This document shows, in pieces, positions 8,302-18,071 of a stretch of 64,000 nucleotides of DNA. The notes beneath the pieces are model-generated. The model searched no databases, was not told where the DNA came from, and saw only the letters and a program-made list of their open reading frames with translations. This DNA is from Demequina capsici. GTDB lineage: Bacteria; Actinomycetota; Actinomycetes; Actinomycetales; Demequinaceae. The translations under genes and the position numbers were made by a program. Position 1 is the first letter of the stretch, and every line of letters begins with the position of its first letter. The stretch spans positions 2,666,001-2,730,000 of the forward strand of contig NZ_CP134880.1 in assembly GCF_032102965.1 (NCBI RefSeq). The letters run 5' to 3'.

Positions 8302-9318
8302 TCAGATCTTGGCCGTGACGGACTCGGACAGGGCCGGGATGACCTTCTCGCCGTACACGCGGAGGGTCTCCTCCTTGTTGTCGTGCTGCAGGTAGCCGGC
8401 GAACTGGGTGACGCCCACGTCGCGGAGGGCCTCGAGCTTGGCGATGTGCTCGTCGGCGGTGCCCAGCACGCAGAACCGGTCGACGATCTCGTCGGGCACG
8501 AACTCCGTGTGCGAGTTCCCTGCCCGGCCGTGCTCGTTGTAGTCGTAGCCCTGACGCCCGGCGATGTACTCGGACAGCGCGGTGGGGATCGAGCCCTCGT
8601 CGCCGTACTTCTCGACGATGTCGGCCACGTGGTTGCCGACCATGCCGCCGAACCAGCGGCACTGCTCGCGCATGTGCGCCCAGTCGTCGCCGATGTACAT
8701 GGGGCCCGAGATGCAGAACTCGAGGCTCTCGGGGTCCTTGCCTGCGTTCGAGGCGTTGGTCTTGACGGTGTCGATCATCCACTTGGCGATGTCGACGTCG
8801 GCGCACTGCAGGATGAAGCCGTCGCCCACCTCGCCTGCGGCCTTGAGCGCGAGCGGTCCGTAGCCGGCCACCCACACCTCGAGCTCGGAGGTCCTGGCCC
8901 AGGGGAACCTCAGCGTGGCCCCGTTGTGCTCCACGGGTCGGCAGTTCGCGAGCTCGCGGATGACCTCGATCGACTGGCGCATCTCCTTGACGGAGACGGG
9001 TGCGCCGTTGAGGACGCGCACGGCGGAGTCGCCGCGGCCGATGCCGCACACGGTCCTGTTGCCGTACATCTCGTTGAGCGTCGCGAAGGTCGACGCGGTG
9101 ACGGTCCAGTCGCGGGTGGCCGGGTTGGTGACGTAGGGACCCACCTTGATGCGGTGGGTCTCGGCGAGGATGGCGCTGTAGATGACGTACGGCTCCTGCC
9201 ACAGCAGGTGCGAGTCGAAGGTCCAGGCGTAGCCGAAGCCGTACGACTCGGCGAGCTTGGCGAGCGCGACGGTCCGTTGCGCCGGCGGGTCGGTCTGGAG
9301 GACCACTCCGAAGTCCAT
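8302..9318 (-). CDS. LLM-class flavin/F420-dependent oxidoreductase
   Basis: A 338-residue luciferase-like TIM-barrel enzyme starting MDFGVVLQTDPPAQRTVAL. It includes 'VGPYVTNPATRDWTVTAS', 'NRTVCGIGRGDSAVR' and 'EVWVAGYGPLALKAAGE', and resembles the subfamily often found beside hydantoinase/dihydropyrimidinase genes. Such enzymes use FMN or F420; the cofactor cannot be proved from sequence. It sits between the dihydropyrimidinase and transporter genes of one operon. No dihydropyrimidine dehydrogenase gene is present, so this enzyme could carry out the missing redox or ring-oxygenating step (inference). Confidence 0.8.
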   Translation of the reverse strand: MDFGVVLQTDPPAQRTVALAKLAESYGFGYAWTFDSHLLWQEPYVIYSAILAETHRIKVGPYVTNPATRDWTVTASTFATLNEMYGNRTVCGIGRGDSAVRVLNGAPVSVKEMRQSIEVIRELANCRPVEHNGATLRFPWARTSELEVWVAGYGPLALKAAGEVGDGFILQCADVDIAKWMIDTVKTNASNAGKDPESLEFCISGPMYIGDDWAHMREQCRWFGGMVGNHVADIVEKYGDEGSIPTALSEYIAGRQGYDYNEHGRAGNSHTEFVPDEIVDRFCVLGTADEHIAKLEALRDVGVTQFAGYLQHDNKEETLRVYGEKVIPALSESVTAKI

Positions 9319-9364
9319 GGGTCGTTCCTCTCGGGGATGGGGGCGGCTCTGGGCTGCGCTGCGG

Positions 9365-10801
9365 CTAGATGAGGTACTGCGACAGGCCGCGCTTGAGGAA
9401 CGAGCCGTGGCCCTTCTTGCCGTGGAACTCGCCGTCCTCGACGAGCACGGTGCCTCGCGACAGGACGACGTCCACGTGCCCGTCGACCTCGAAGCCCTCC
9501 CAGGCGGAGTGGTCCATGTTCATGTGGTGGGTCTTGCCCACGCCGATCGACGTGTGACCGTTCGGGTCGTAGACGACGATGTCGGCGTCGGCGCCCGGCT
9601 GGATGACGCCCTTCCTGCCGTACATGCCGAACATGCGCGCGGGGGTGGTCGAGGTGAGCTCGACCCAGCGTTCGAGGGTGATCTCGCCGGTGACGACGCC
9701 CTGGTACAGGAGGTCCATGCGGTGCTCGACGGAGCCGATGCCGTTGGGGATGGCGCGGAAGTCGCCCAGGCCGAGCTCCTTCTGGTCCTTCATGCAGAAC
9801 GGGCAGTGGTCGGTGGAGACCATCTGGAGGTCGTTGGTGCGCAGGCCGTTCCACATGGCGTCCTGGTGCTGCTCCTCGCGGGAGCGGACCGGGGTGGAGC
9901 AGACGTACTTGGCGCCTTCGAACGCACCCCACTCCTCGCTGGTGGCGCCCAGGTGCTCCTCGAGCGACATGTAGAGGTACTGGGGGCACGTCTCGGCGAA
10001 GACGTTCTGGCCGCCGTCGCGGGCGGTGGCGATCTGCGCGAGCGCCTGCTTGGCGGAGACGTGGACCACGTACAGCGGGGCGCCGGTGATGTTGCCCAGC
10101 ATGATGGCGCGGTGGGTGGCCTCCTCCTCGGCCTGCCACACGCGGGCGATGCCGTGGTAGTACGGGTCGGTCTTGCCCTGGGCGACGAGCTGCTCGGCGA
10201 TGACGTCGATGACGGGGCCGTTCTCGGCGTGCATCATCGTCATGAGGCCCGTGTCGGCGGAGACCTGCATGGCCTTCAGGATCTGCGCGTCGTCCGAGTG
10301 GAAGACGCCCGGGTAGGCCATGAACATCTTGAAGGACGTGACGCCCTCGTCGACGAGCCTCGGCAGGTACGCGAGCGCATCGGCGTCGGCGCCGCCGATG
10401 ATCTGGTGGAAGCCGTAGTCGACGAAGCACTCGCCGTTCGCGAGGCCGTGCCACTCGGCGAGCCCGTCCTGGACCTTCTCCCCGGTGCGCTGCACGGCGA
10501 AGTCGATGATCGACGTCGTCCCGCCCCAGGCGGCGGCCTTGGTGCCGGTCTCGAACGTGTCGGAGGCGGAGGTGCCGCCGAAGGGGAGCTGCATGTGGGT
10601 GTGCGCGTCGACGCCGCCGGGGATGACGTACTTGCCTGTCGCGTCGATGACGCGGTCCACGGTGGCCGCGAGGTCGTGCCCGAGCGAGGTGGAGCCGGGG
10701 GCGAGGACGGCGACGATGCTCTCGCCGTCGACGAGGACGTCCGCGAGGACGCGGCCGGTGGCGGAGACGACGGTCCCGCCCTTGATCAGCGTGGTGCTCA
10801 T
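9365..10801 (-). CDS. Dihydropyrimidinase / D-hydantoinase
   Basis: A 478-residue cyclic amidohydrolase that opens dihydropyrimidine or 5-substituted hydantoin rings to N-carbamoyl amino acids. The binuclear metal site is visible: HxH in GGVDAHTHMQL, the lysine expected to be carboxylated in TSFKMFMAY, metal histidines in MMHAENG and VVHVSAKQA, and the catalytic Asp in VSTDHCPF. Length is normal for the family. It is second in the operon, after an amidohydrolase that could remove the carbamoyl group from its product. Hydantoinase and dihydropyrimidinase activity cannot be separated by sequence alone. Confidence 0.9.
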   Translation of the reverse strand: MSTTLIKGGTVVSATGRVLADVLVDGESIVAVLAPGSTSLGHDLAATVDRVIDATGKYVIPGGVDAHTHMQLPFGGTSASDTFETGTKAAAWGGTTSIIDFAVQRTGEKVQDGLAEWHGLANGECFVDYGFHQIIGGADADALAYLPRLVDEGVTSFKMFMAYPGVFHSDDAQILKAMQVSADTGLMTMMHAENGPVIDVIAEQLVAQGKTDPYYHGIARVWQAEEEATHRAIMLGNITGAPLYVVHVSAKQALAQIATARDGGQNVFAETCPQYLYMSLEEHLGATSEEWGAFEGAKYVCSTPVRSREEQHQDAMWNGLRTNDLQMVSTDHCPFCMKDQKELGLGDFRAIPNGIGSVEHRMDLLYQGVVTGEITLERWVELTSTTPARMFGMYGRKGVIQPGADADIVVYDPNGHTSIGVGKTHHMNMDHSAWEGFEVDGHVDVVLSRGTVLVEDGEFHGKKGHGSFLKRGLSQYLI

Positions 10802-10845
10802 GGGTGCTCCTTGAGTGGGAGGGGAAGGGACGACGCGGTCGCGGG

Positions 10846-11694
10846 CTAGGGCGCGACGATCTCGCCGTAGCTGTCAGGCCGGCGGTCGCGGTAGAACTGC
10901 CAGTCGTCGCGCATCTGCTGCACGAGGTCCATGTCGAGCTCGCGGATCATCAGCTCCTCGTCGGTGCCGGAGCCGAGCTCGCCGACGTAGTTGCCGCGCG
11001 GGTCGACGATCTGCGAGTTGCCGTAGAAGTTGACGGCCTCGTCCCCGTACTCGTTGTCCTCGAGGCCCACGCGGTTGGGGGCGAGCACGAAGTAGCCGTT
11101 GGCGACGGCTGCGGCGGGCTGCTCGATCTCCCACAGGCGGTTCGACAGGCCGGGCTTGGTCGCGTTCGGGTTGAAGGCGAGGTGTGCGCCGTTCAGGCCG
11201 AGCTCGCGCCAGCCCTCGGGGAAGTGACGGTCGTAGCAGATGACGACTCCGACCTTGCCGACGGCGGTGTCGAAGACGGGGTAGCCCATGTTGCCGGGGC
11301 GGAAGTAGAACTTCTCCCAGAACTTGTCCACGTGGGGGATGTGGTTCTTGCGGTACTTGCCCTTGATGGTGCCGTCCGCGTCGACCACGACCGCGGTGTT
11401 GTAGTACACGCCGGTCATGTCCTCCTCGTAGATGGGGAGGATCATCACCATGGAGAACTCCTTCGCGAGCGCCGCGAAGCGCTGCACGATGGGACCGTCG
11501 GCCGGCTCGGCGTAGCGGTAGTACTTCTTGTCCTGCGTGATCCCGAAGTAGGGGCCGTAGAAGAGCTCCTGGAAGCAGATGACCTGTGCGCCCTGGGCGG
11601 CCGCGTCGCGGACGAACTGCTCGTGCTTGTCGAGCATCGACTCCTTGTCACCGGTCCATGTGGTCTGGGTGATGGCCGCCTTGATGACCGTCAT
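10846..11694 (-). CDS. Nitrilase-superfamily amidohydrolase (beta-ureidopropionase-like)
   Basis: A 282-residue carbon-nitrogen hydrolase with the full Glu-Lys-Cys triad: Glu in VICFQELFYG, Lys in KYRKNHIPH and the nucleophilic Cys in GVVICYDRHFPEG. The family includes beta-ureidopropionase and N-carbamoyl-amino-acid or N-carbamoylputrescine hydrolases. As first gene of an operon with dihydropyrimidinase, hydrolysis of an N-carbamoyl-beta-alanine-type product, releasing CO2 and ammonia, is the natural prediction. The start is backed by an appropriate A/G-rich site, and the promoter must lie in the 146-base gap to the divergent MocR-type gene. Confidence 0.86.
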   Translation of the reverse strand: MTVIKAAITQTTWTGDKESMLDKHEQFVRDAAAQGAQVICFQELFYGPYFGITQDKKYYRYAEPADGPIVQRFAALAKEFSMVMILPIYEEDMTGVYYNTAVVVDADGTIKGKYRKNHIPHVDKFWEKFYFRPGNMGYPVFDTAVGKVGVVICYDRHFPEGWRELGLNGAHLAFNPNATKPGLSNRLWEIEQPAAAVANGYFVLAPNRVGLEDNEYGDEAVNFYGNSQIVDPRGNYVGELGSGTDEELMIRELDMDLVQQMRDDWQFYRDRRPDSYGEIVAP

Positions 11695-11840
11695 GTCCTG
11701 CTCCCCTGAGATGTTGATGAGTCAGCGTTCCCTGCTGCGATGACTGTTATCCTGGGGCTTGAACATTTCTCTTGGGTTTCCGCCCGTGAAGATCTCGTTA
11801 CGGCGCGGACACGAGATGAGCACGGCACGGAGGGGCGCGC
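11695..11840. promoter_or_regulatory. Divergent promoter region of catabolic operon and MocR-type regulator
   Basis: This 146-base gap separates the start codons of the nitrilase gene (minus) and the GntR-aminotransferase regulator (plus). It must hold both promoters and most likely the regulator's operator, since MocR-type proteins commonly act on the divergent neighbour. It is locally AT-richer (about 11745-11785) than the genes. I could not identify a convincing -35/-10 pair or operator repeat. Confidence 0.4.
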
Positions 11841-13229
11841 ATGGAAGTCGGGACCTTGGTCCGGGAGATCGAGGAGCGCACCCCACAGGGCATCGCCGCG
11901 GCGGTGTCGATGCTGATCCGCACCGGCGAGCTTCCCCCCGGCGCCCGGCTCCCCACCGTCCGCACTCTCGCGACCGCGCTCTCGGTGAGCCCCGCGACCA
12001 TCAGCAACGCGTGGCACGGCCTCATCACCGCGGGCCTGATCGCCCCGCGCGGGCGCGCCGGGACCTTCGTGCGCGAGCAGCCGACGCCGTGGCTCACCCC
12101 GCGGTCGCATCGCCTCGCCGCACGCGAGCCGTCGCCCGAAGGCACCGCCCAGCGGCTCGACCTGGCCACCGGCATGCCCGACCCCGCGCTGCTGCCGGAC
12201 ATCAAGGCCAGCCTCGAGCGCGCACTGCCCCGGCACGCCAGCGTCAGCACCTACCTGCAGCCGCCGCTCATCCCCGAGCTCGAGGCGCCGCTGCGAGGCA
12301 TGTGGCCCTACTCGCCCCAGGCCCTCACCGTGGTCGACGGCGCCATGGACGGCATGGAACGCGCCCTGCGCGCCGTCGTCCGCTTCGGCGACCGCGTGGT
12401 GGTCGAGACTCCCACCTTCCCCGTGCTGCTCGACCTGCTCGAGCACCTGCACCTCATGGCGGTACCCGTCGTCATGGACCGTCACGGCATGCGGCCCGAG
12501 TCCCTCGAGGCTGCGCTCGACTCGCGACCCGCGGCGGTGGTCCTGCAGCCCCGCGCGCACAACCCCACCGGCGCGTCGCTCCACGCGGGCAGGGCGGCCG
12601 AGCTCGCCGCACTGCTCGAACGGCACCGCTACGGACGCGACGCCGTGGTCATCGAGGACGACCACAGCGGCCTCATCACGGCCGCCCCCAAGGTGAGCCT
12701 GGGCCAGCACCTGCCGCATCGCACCCTGCACATCGTCGGGTTCTCCAAGTCCCACGGGCCCGACCTGCGCATCGCCGCGCTCGGCGGGCCGCAGGGCGCG
12801 ATCGACCGGATCGTCGGCCACCGTGTGCTGGGACCCGGCTGGACGTCCCGCATGACCCAGGCGATGCTGCACCACCTCATCGAGGACCGGACCGCCGTCG
12901 CCACCGTCCGGCGCGCCCGCTACGCGTACTTCACACGCCAGCGTGAGCTCACGGCCGGCCTGCGCGCGCACGGCATCGCAGTGGAGCCCGCCGACGGGCT
13001 CAACGTGTGGGTCCCCGTGGCCGACGAACGGGCCGCGCAGATCACGCTCGCGGCGCACGGGATCCGGGTCAGCCTGGGCAGCGCCTTCCAGGTGGGCCAG
13101 CCCGACGGGCCGCTCGCCTCGGTCCCCGGGCCTCACCGGGGGGACCACATCAGGGTGAGCGTGGGCCTGCTTCCCGACGGCTTCCCCGGCCTCGCCGTCG
13201 CGATCGCGCAGGCGGCGCAGGAGCGCTGA
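11841..13229 (+). CDS. MocR-type regulator (GntR winged helix fused to PLP aminotransferase fold)
   Basis: A 462-residue protein. The N-terminal 70 residues form a GntR-type winged helix-turn-helix (LPTVRTLATALSVSPATISNAW). The rest is an aminotransferase class I fold with pyridoxal-phosphate residues in IEDDHSG and a candidate Schiff-base lysine in GFSKSHGPDLR (about Lys303). MocR proteins use PLP or PLP-amino acid adducts as effectors and usually control a divergent operon. Here that operon handles N-carbamoyl/amino-acid-releasing ring catabolism, so a beta-amino acid such as beta-alanine is a plausible co-effector (inference). GGAGG lies 10 bases before the ATG. Confidence 0.85.
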   Translation: MEVGTLVREIEERTPQGIAAAVSMLIRTGELPPGARLPTVRTLATALSVSPATISNAWHGLITAGLIAPRGRAGTFVREQPTPWLTPRSHRLAAREPSPEGTAQRLDLATGMPDPALLPDIKASLERALPRHASVSTYLQPPLIPELEAPLRGMWPYSPQALTVVDGAMDGMERALRAVVRFGDRVVVETPTFPVLLDLLEHLHLMAVPVVMDRHGMRPESLEAALDSRPAAVVLQPRAHNPTGASLHAGRAAELAALLERHRYGRDAVVIEDDHSGLITAAPKVSLGQHLPHRTLHIVGFSKSHGPDLRIAALGGPQGAIDRIVGHRVLGPGWTSRMTQAMLHHLIEDRTAVATVRRARYAYFTRQRELTAGLRAHGIAVEPADGLNVWVPVADERAAQITLAAHGIRVSLGSAFQVGQPDGPLASVPGPHRGDHIRVSVGLLPDGFPGLAVAIAQAAQER

Positions 13230-13312
13230 CCGCGGACGACGCGCCACGCGGCCGGCTCGCCGCGGGCCGCGCTCGGCACAGGCCAGGTGATCCCACGACC
13301 GCCGAGCTTGTG

Positions 13313-13419
13313 TATCTTGTGACCCAGGGTCCCAGCCGGGTGTGGCTAGGTGGACCGTCCAGGATGGGACGGCAGGCCCACGATCCCCGCCATCGTCGCC
13401 GCTCACCTAGGACACACCC
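13313..13419 (+). promoter_or_regulatory. Structured leader upstream of the chelate-type ABC transporter
   Basis: A TATCTT hexamer at 13313-13318 could be a -10 box, giving a leader of about 95 nt. The leader can form GGTCC...GGACC (13329-13333 with 13352-13356) around an AGCC/GGCT hairpin. Alternatively it forms CCGTCC/GGACGG (13355-13360 with 13367-13372), which uses overlapping bases. A third small stem, ACGAT/ATCGT, follows. Mutually exclusive stems suggest possible RNA-based control. No cobalamin or other known riboswitch signature was recognised. Functional status is inference. Confidence 0.35.
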
Positions 13420-14442
13420 ATGCCCCGCCGCACCCTGCCCCTGATCCCCGTCGTCGCCACGACCGCCGTCTGCGCGCTCACCCTGGCCGCCTGCTCCAGC
13501 GCCTCCCCGGCGGAGACCCCGAGCACCTCGGAGTCGCCGTCCACCCCATCTGTGCCCACGAGCGCCAGCGCCGCCACCTCCGTGGACAACTGCGGCTTCA
13601 CTGTCCCGCTCGGCACCGACCCGCAGCGGATCGTCACCGTGAAGTCCACCGCCACCGAGCTGCTGCTCGAGCTGGGGCTCGGCGACCGCATCGTCGGCTC
13701 CGCATTCCTGGACGGCCCCGTGGACCTCCCCTACCCCGTCGACGCACCCGACGTGCCGGTGCTGTCCGACTTCCTGCCCGGACAGGAGGCCACGCTGGCG
13801 CTCGAGCCGGACATGATCTTCGGCGGCTGGGAGTCGAACTTCAGCGCGGAGGGCGTGGGAGAGCGCGACGTGCTCGCGGAGCGCGGCATCGCCTCCTACG
13901 TCGCACCGTCAGCGTGCAAGGAGGAGGGCTACCAGCCCGACCCGCTGACGTTCGACGACGTGTTCGCGGAGATCGAGGAGGCAGGCGCCGTGTTCGGGGC
14001 GCAGGACGCCGCGGCGCAGCTCGTCGCCGACATGCAGGCCGACCTGGACTCCGTGGTGCCCGACTCCCGCGGTCTCACCGCTCTCTGGTACAGCTCCGGC
14101 GACGACGAGCCGTACGTGGGTGCCGCCATCGGCGCACCGCAGATGATGATGGACGCGGCAGGCCTGACCAACGTGGTCGACGTGCACGACACCTGGACGT
14201 CCGTCACCTGGGAGTCGGTCGTGGCCGCGGACCCCGACGTGATCGTGCTCGTGGACGCCAGCTGGAACACCGCGGACAGCAAGATCGCGGCGCTCGAGGC
14301 GAATACGGCGACCGCGAGCCTGTCCGCCGTCCAGAACCACCGGTACGTGATCGTGCCGTTCGCCGCAGGCGAGGCGGGCGTGCGCAACGCCGCCGCCGTC
14401 CTGTCTATCGTCGACCAGCTCTCGCAGCTGCAGCTCGGCTGA
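13420..14442 (+). CDS. Metal-chelate-type ABC transporter binding lipoprotein, candidate F420-0-binding protein
   Basis: A 340-residue lipoprotein (signal ending LTLAAC, Cys24) with a Ser/Thr/Pro linker and a class III binding fold of the BtuF/FhuD type (VDNCGFTVPLGTDPQRIVTVKS, 'ELLLELGLGDRIVGSAF'). Such proteins bind cobalamin, haem, siderophores or, in a small actinobacterial clade, a proposed F420-0 precursor. The three-gene cassette beside an F420-type oxidoreductase gene matches the published genome-context definition of the F420-0 importer. Cobalamin or a siderophore remains possible. Confidence 0.75.
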   Translation: MPRRTLPLIPVVATTAVCALTLAACSSASPAETPSTSESPSTPSVPTSASAATSVDNCGFTVPLGTDPQRIVTVKSTATELLLELGLGDRIVGSAFLDGPVDLPYPVDAPDVPVLSDFLPGQEATLALEPDMIFGGWESNFSAEGVGERDVLAERGIASYVAPSACKEEGYQPDPLTFDDVFAEIEEAGAVFGAQDAAAQLVADMQADLDSVVPDSRGLTALWYSSGDDEPYVGAAIGAPQMMMDAAGLTNVVDVHDTWTSVTWESVVAADPDVIVLVDASWNTADSKIAALEANTATASLSAVQNHRYVIVPFAAGEAGVRNAAAVLSIVDQLSQLQLG

Positions 14443-14445
14443 TCC

Positions 14446-16241
<1,796 letters not shown>

Positions 16242-16250
<9 letters not shown>

Positions 16251-17234
16251 CAGACGCGGCAGCACCTCGGCACCGAACGCGTCGATGAACTCGCGCTGGT
16301 TCCGCCCCACCTGGTGCAGGTAGATCCGGTCGAAGCCCATGTCGAGGTGCCGCTGGATCTCCCGCCGGTGCACGTCGAGGTCCTCGCTGATCAGCACCCT
16401 GTCCGTGAAGTCCTCGGGACGTACCAGGCGCGTCATCTGCTCGATCTCGTAGGGCGAGCGGATGTCGCCGTGCGGGAAGCGCATCGCGCCGTTGGGCCAC
16501 TCGGTGAGCGCGTTCGCGAGCGCCTGGTCGCGGGTGGGCGCCCAGGACAGATGCAGCTGCAGCGCCTTGGGCCTCGAGTCGGGGTCCTTGCCGCCCTCGC
16601 GCGCGCCCTTCGCGAAGCTCGTGAGCAGCTGCTCCAGACGCGCCGCGGGCGCGCCGACGGTGATGAGCCCGTCCGCGCTGCGCCCGGCGCGTCGGGCCGC
16701 TACGGGCCCTGCGGCCGCGACCATGATCGGCGGCGGGACGTCGGGCATGGTCCACAGGCGGGTGGACTCGAGCTTGTAGTAGGTGCCGGTGTAGCGGGTG
16801 TCGCGACCCGCAAGGGACGAGTCGAACAGCTTGCGGATGATCTCCAGCGCCTCGAACATGCGGTTGATCCGCTCGGGAGGCTCGGGCCAGTACTCGCCGA
16901 CGATGTGCTCGTTGATGGCCTCGCCGCTGCCGAGCCCCAGCCAGTGCCGCCCGGGGTGCAGGGCCGCGAGCGTGGCTGACGCCTGGGCCACCATCGCCGG
17001 ATGCCACCGGAACGTGGGCGTGGTCACTCCGGGCCCCAGGTCGCCCCGCGTGTGCTCGCCTATGACGGAGAGCACGTTCCAGACGAACGGCGCCTGCCCC
17101 TGCGTGGGTGTCCACGGTTGGAAGTGGTCGGCCGCCATGACCCCGCTGAAGCCGCGGCTCTCGGCGTGGGCGCTGAGCTCGACGGCCTCACGCGGGGCGA
17201 GCTGGGCGAGCATCGCCGAGTAGCCGATCGTCAT
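16242..17234 (-). CDS. LLM-class F420-dependent oxidoreductase (G6PDH-like family)
   Basis: A 330-residue luciferase-like TIM-barrel protein resembling the F420-dependent glucose-6-phosphate dehydrogenase-related family: MTIGYSAMLAQL start, 'VMAADHFQPW', 'GVTTPTFRWHPAMVAQ', 'LGLGSGEAINEHIVGE' and 'RINRMFEALEIIRKLF'. These bind deazaflavin F420 and transfer hydride; the physiological substrate is usually unknown. The start at 17234 has GGAGGGAGGG upstream, better than an upstream in-frame ATG. It is convergent with, and overlaps, the candidate F420-0 importer ATPase gene, which is supportive context. Confidence 0.82.
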
Positions 17235-17280
17235 GCGCGCCCTCCCTCCGGTGCCGTCCGCCCGATTATAGGCGCGCAAG

Positions 17281-17328
17281 TGGCACGTCAGTGCACAGAT
17301 CAGGGCCGATGCGTGTACTGACGTGCCA
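17281..17328. repeat. 48-nt palindromic element, copy 2
   Basis: Arms at 17281-17296 (TGGCACGTCAGTGCAC) and 17313-17328 pair over 16 positions with one G.U, around a 16-nt loop starting AGATC. Layout and flanking arm bases match copy 1 at 4383-4430. The ninth pair is C-G here and G-C there, a compensatory change. It lies between two minus-strand genes (rhodanese upstream, oxidoreductase downstream). Confidence 0.85.
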
Positions 17329-17424
17329 AGCGGGAGCCGGACCGGCCCGGGCCGCGTGAGTCGGGACAGGCGGCCGTCGGGCCGCAGGAGCCGGACCTGG
17401 CGGGCGTCGGGCCGCGCGGGCTGG

Positions 17425-17904
17425 TCAGCAGTCGCAGGCGATCCGGTGGCCGGGCTCGCCGACCGGCGCGGTCAACGGGTCGGGAGCACGGGTCGCGCCG
17501 ACGGTGACCGCCACGCCCGTCGCCGCATCACGGACCACGCGGTCCACGGGGAGCCCCTCGCGCGCCCAGTACTCGAAGCCGCCGATCATCTCCTTCACCG
17601 CGAAGCCGAGGGTGCCGATGATCAGGCCCGCGCGCTGCGCGCCGTTGCAGCCAGGACCCCAGCAGTAGACGACGAATGACGTGCCCTCGGGGTACGCCGG
17701 GATCCGTTCCTGCATGTCCGGCTTCGGCATGTGGACCGCTCCGCGCGCATGCCCCTGCTCCCACGCCTCGAGGCTGCGCGTGTCGATCAGCACGAACCCG
17801 GGATCGCCCGACTCGAGCGCGGCGTGGACGTCGGAGCAGTCGGTCTCGAAGGCAAGGCGCGCGGCGAAGTGCGCGGCGGCCTCGGCAGGTGTGGGGGACT
17901 CCAT
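17425..17904 (-). CDS. Rhodanese-domain protein
   Basis: A 159-residue single-domain rhodanese (sulfurtransferase fold): 'FVLIDTRSLEAWEQGHARGAVHMP' (in part) is the canonical DxR...GHIxGAxH block. The active loop reads YCWGPGCNGAQRAG, with the catalytic cysteine in GPGCNGA. The C-terminus carries two further cysteines (ACDC). It probably transfers sulfane sulfur or acts as a phosphatase-like or single-domain thiosulfate sulfurtransferase. I chose the ATG at 17904; an upstream TTG in frame is less likely. It precedes the F420-type oxidoreductase on the same strand, separated by a palindromic element. Confidence 0.82.
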   Translation of the reverse strand: MESPTPAEAAAHFAARLAFETDCSDVHAALESGDPGFVLIDTRSLEAWEQGHARGAVHMPKPDMQERIPAYPEGTSFVVYCWGPGCNGAQRAGLIIGTLGFAVKEMIGGFEYWAREGLPVDRVVRDAATGVAVTVGATRAPDPLTAPVGEPGHRIACDC

Positions 17905-17963
17905 GGCCCGACGGTAGGCCGTCAACGCCGGGCCGGTCCAGCCCGGCGTGGCACCGCACCGCG

Positions 17964-18010
17964 CCTCACCTCACCTCACCTCACCTCACCTCACCTCACC
18001 TCACCTCACC
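17964..18010. repeat. Pentanucleotide tandem repeat (CCTCA)n
   Basis: About 9.4 perfect copies of CCTCA run from 17964 to 18010, flanked by degenerate CACCGCACCG units on both sides. It is in the 167-base gap upstream of the rhodanese start and downstream of the VanY-type gene's stop. Perfect short repeats of this length are prone to slipped-strand copy-number change. Because it is intergenic and about 60 bases upstream of the rhodanese ATG, it could tune expression, but no promoter was recognised. Confidence 0.9.
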
Positions 18011-18071
18011 ACACCGCACCGCACCGCGGACCTCGCGCGGGCGCAGCGACCCGCCGCACGCGGACCCGCGG

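Noticed and set aside
13256..13419. Cobalamin riboswitch before the BtuF-like gene
   Set aside because: The B12-box and other conserved blocks are missing; only unassigned stems are present.
17940..18060. Small CRISPR or protein-coding repeat in the CCTCA run
   Set aside because: Units are 5 bases with no spacers, and frames through it have no start site or family.
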